NCBI GenBank assembly: GCA_021806125.1
Contig: JAJZYC010000056.1
Location: 1 to 8,612 of the forward strand
Reading direction: 5' to 3'
Source: a bacterium
Lineage (GTDB): Bacteria; SZUA-79; Acidulodesulfobacterales; Acidulodesulfobacteraceae
Length of the DNA: 8,612 nucleotides
The position numbers and the translations under genes are program-made. Below, in pieces: positions 6,662 through 8,612 of the stretch (the stretch's first letter is position 1; every line of letters begins with the position of its first letter). The notes under the pieces are model-generated. The model had not been told where the DNA came from. It saw only the letters and a list, made by a program, of their open reading frames with translations, and searched no databases.

Positions 6662-7504
6662 ATGGAAAAAATAAATTGTTTTAAAAAAGAAGATTTAGCG
6701 TCTATATTAAATTTCAAATTCGACAATGCCTATCCTTTCGTTATTGCCGGTCCCTGCGTTATCGAGGATGCCGCGGTTACGGAAGGCATTGCTTCGGTTC
6801 TGAAAGGTTTTTCCGAGGAACTTAAATTTAATCTTATATTTAAAGCTTCTTACGACAAAGCTAACAGAACTTCCGTTAATTCTTTCAGGGGTCCCGGCAT
6901 AGATAAAGGATTGGAGATCTTAAGCGGCATTAAGGCAAAATATAACGTTCCTGTTTTAAGCGACGTGCATAACGAAAACGAGATAGAAAAGGCGGAATCC
7001 GTTCTTGACGTAATTCAGATACCGGCTTTTTTGTGCCGCCAGACGGATATGCTTTTAAAAGCCGCAAAAACAGGGAAGATAATCAACGTAAAAAAAGGCC
7101 AGTTTATGGCTCCGTGGGACGCAAAATTTATCGCGGAAAAAATAAGGTCTGCCGGTAACGGTAAAATAATCCTGACGGAAAGAGGCGTCAGTTTCGGCTA
7201 TAATAATCTCGTGGTCGATTTCAGGTCTCTTCCGGTAATGAAAGAAACCGGGGCGCTTGTAGTTTTCGATGCGACGCACAGCGTTCAGCTTCCGGGAGGT
7301 TCGGGAGCGGTTTCGTCCGGAAACAGGGAATACGTTATGCCGCTTGCGAGAGCCGCCGCCGCGGTAGGAGTGGACGGTTTGTTTTTCGAGGTGCATACGA
7401 ACCCGCCGCAGGCTATGAGCGATTCCGCAAATTCCGTTTATTTGAGCTCGTTTAAAGATAACTTAAAAAATATTCTCGAAATATCGAAATACAGTAAAAT
7501 ATGA
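6662..7504 (+). CDS. kdsA: 3-deoxy-8-phosphooctulonate synthase (KDO-8-phosphate synthase), metal-dependent class
   Basis: KdsA condenses D-arabinose-5-phosphate with phosphoenolpyruvate to Kdo-8-phosphate, the first committed step to the Kdo of lipopolysaccharide inner core. It has 280 residues and is full length. Motifs are IAGPCVIE (28-35), FKASYDKANRTS (60-71), SFRGPG (74-79), QIPAFLCRQTD (119-129), INVKKGQF (141-148), FGYNNLVVDFRSL (178-190) and DATHSVQ (203-209). Cys32, His206, Glu243 and Asp254 are spaced exactly like the metal ligands Cys11, His185, Glu222 and Asp233 of the Aquifex aeolicus enzyme. The E. coli type has Asn instead of the Cys, so this belongs to the metal-dependent class. 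DAHP synthases share the fold but not the KANRTS signature. It starts 22 bases after pyrG with no visible Shine-Dalgarno, and its TGA overlaps the kdsD ATG. Confidence 0.97.
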   Translation: MEKINCFKKEDLASILNFKFDNAYPFVIAGPCVIEDAAVTEGIASVLKGFSEELKFNLIFKASYDKANRTSVNSFRGPGIDKGLEILSGIKAKYNVPVLSDVHNENEIEKAESVLDVIQIPAFLCRQTDMLLKAAKTGKIINVKKGQFMAPWDAKFIAEKIRSAGNGKIILTERGVSFGYNNLVVDFRSLPVMKETGALVVFDATHSVQLPGGSGAVSSGNREYVMPLARAAAAVGVDGLFFEVHTNPPQAMSDSANSVYLSSFKDNLKNILEISKYSKI

Positions 7505-8475
7505 AAAAACATAATATATTGGAAACCGCCGAAAATGTTTTAAGGATAGAAGCCGATTCGATATCCGCCCTTATAAACAGGCTTGACGAAAATTTCGAAA
7601 AAACGGTCGGTTGCCTTATAGGAATTAAAGGCAAGGTGATACTGACCGGAATGGGTAAATCGGGCATTATTGCGAGAAAAATATCTTCCACCCTCGCAAG
7701 CACCGGCACCCCTTCTTTTTTTATGCATCCCGCAGAGGCGTCTCACGGCGACCTGGGCGTAATATCTCCCGACGATGCCGTAATAGTTCTGTCCAACAGC
7801 GGAAACACTAAAGAAATAGTTTCTATACTGCCCGCGATAAAGCTCATAGGCGCTAAAATTATCGGGTTTTCCGGAAATAAAAACTCCCAGCTTTCCATGC
7901 TGTCGGATTATTTTTTCGACGTATCCGTCGCACAGGAGGCATGCCCTTACAACCTGGCTCCAACCGCCAGCACCACGGTTCAGCTTGCTATAGGCGACGC
8001 TCTTGCGGTTTCTCTTTTAAAAGAGCGGAACTTCCTCGAGGAGGATTTCGCAAAACTCCATCCCGGCGGCTCTATAGGCAAGAAATTTTTAAAAGTGGCC
8101 GATATAATGCATAAGGGAGAAGAAATTCCTTTAGTAAAAGATTCCGCTTTATTAAAAGACGCAATTATAGAAATGAACTTTAAAAGATTGGGGCTGACGG
8201 GAGTTATCGACGAAAATATGCGTCTTTGCGGCATCGTAGTGGACGGGGATTTAAGGAGGGCGCTGACCGATTCCGTTAATATCATAGATAAACCGGTAAA
8301 AGACGTTATGACGAAAAATCCTAAAATTATTCTTAAAGACGCTCTTGCCGCATCGGCTCTTCAAAAAATGGAAGAATTAAAAATTACTTCGCTTTTTGCA
8401 GTGGAATCCGAAAACGATAACAGGCCCGCAGGCGTCATACATATTCACGACATAGTAAAAGCGGGTATAATATAA
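7501..8475 (+). CDS. kdsD: D-arabinose-5-phosphate isomerase (SIS domain plus two CBS domains)
   Basis: KdsD interconverts D-ribulose-5-phosphate and D-arabinose-5-phosphate, the substrate of KdsA. The 324-residue protein has the normal architecture: a sugar isomerase (SIS) domain at about 40-175, then two CBS domains at about 200-260 and 265-324. SIS motifs include TGMGKSG (49-55), HPAEASHGDLG (76-86) and SNSGNTKE (98-105). Lys53, Glu105, Glu146 and His187 keep the exact spacing of the E. coli KdsD catalytic residues Lys59, Glu111, Glu152 and His193. His187 sits in KLHPGGSIGKK at the SIS-CBS junction. The ATGA overlap with kdsA implies coupled translation of consecutive pathway steps. The next expected genes, kdsC and the lpt transport genes, would lie beyond the right edge. 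The paralogues GutQ and KpsF have the same layout; the kdsA neighbour favours kdsD. Confidence 0.96.
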   Translation: MKKHNILETAENVLRIEADSISALINRLDENFEKTVGCLIGIKGKVILTGMGKSGIIARKISSTLASTGTPSFFMHPAEASHGDLGVISPDDAVIVLSNSGNTKEIVSILPAIKLIGAKIIGFSGNKNSQLSMLSDYFFDVSVAQEACPYNLAPTASTTVQLAIGDALAVSLLKERNFLEEDFAKLHPGGSIGKKFLKVADIMHKGEEIPLVKDSALLKDAIIEMNFKRLGLTGVIDENMRLCGIVVDGDLRRALTDSVNIIDKPVKDVMTKNPKIILKDALAASALQKMEELKITSLFAVESENDNRPAGVIHIHDIVKAGII

Positions 8476-8506
8476 TATATAATTAAAAGAAATTAATAGT
8501 AAAGAC

Positions 8507-8575
8507 GAGATTGCTTCGCTGCGCTCGCAATGACGCTATCATATTTTGTCATTGCGAGCGCAGCGAAGCAATCTC
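8507..8575. repeat. Perfect inverted repeat, copy 2 (28-base arms, 13-base loop)
   Basis: Left arm 8507-8534 and right arm 8548-8575 are exact reverse complements around the loop 8535-8547. The 26-base arm core is identical to copy 1 at 3023-3091, while the loop differs in sequence and length. The right halves of the two copies (3061-3093 and 8543-8575) are identical over 33 bases. It lies 31 bases after the kdsD stop. It can form a long hairpin in RNA and could mark the end of the dapA-kdsD transcript, though the only T-rich bases lie in the loop and none follow the stem. The same dispersed-element reading applies as for copy 1. Confidence 0.92.
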
Positions 8576-8612
8576 AATGCCGGCATAATGACAAAATGAA
8601 AAAACTTAATTT

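Noticed and set aside
8596..8612. Possible start of the next gene (ATG AAA AAA CTT AAT)
   Set aside because: A new gene is expected here from the kdsD context, but only 17 bases are visible and there is no ribosome binding site before the ATG, so it cannot be supported.

Overview
This window is a run of eight genes, all on the + strand, and all recognisable housekeeping or cell-envelope genes. The order is radA (3' part only), an ispB-type polyprenyl diphosphate synthase, lysA, dapA, dapB, pyrG, kdsA and kdsD. Together they support a Gram-negative bacterium with diaminopimelate peptidoglycan and Kdo-containing lipopolysaccharide. The DNA is moderately AT-rich, with heavy use of ATA (Ile), AGG (Arg) and TTA (Leu) codons in every gene, so nothing looks recently transferred. 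From memory, the neighbourhoods lysA-dapA-dapB and pyrG-kdsA-kdsD are typical of deltaproteobacteria-like lineages. That is a hint about the organism, not an identification.

Layout: 2-655 is the C-terminal Lon-like domain of RadA. After 55 bases comes the prenyl synthase (711-1679, TTG start), followed after 2 bases by lysA (1682-2941). The 200-base gap 2942-3141 holds two tandem 38-base repeats and a perfect 27-base-arm inverted repeat. Then come dapA (3142-4017), dapB (4074-4895), pyrG (4888-6639, overlapping dapB by 8 bases), kdsA (6662-7504) and kdsD (7501-8475, ATGA overlap with kdsA). The last 137 bases hold a second copy of the inverted repeat.

How the genes work together: DapA and DapB make tetrahydrodipicolinate, and LysA converts the end product meso-diaminopimelate to lysine. 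KdsD and KdsA make Kdo-8-phosphate. PyrG makes CTP, which is needed for the CMP activation of Kdo as well as for nucleic acids. The long-chain prenyl diphosphate synthase probably supplies a quinone side chain. The tight spacing suggests two transcription blocks, radA-ispB-lysA and dapA-dapB-pyrG-kdsA-kdsD, with the inverted repeats at the downstream edge of each.

I found no new biological system. The points most worth a second look are the dispersed inverted repeats with their tandem-repeat neighbour, the joining of the DAP and CTP/Kdo clusters by an overlapping gene pair, and a local insertion plus a lysine-rich tail in CTP synthase.
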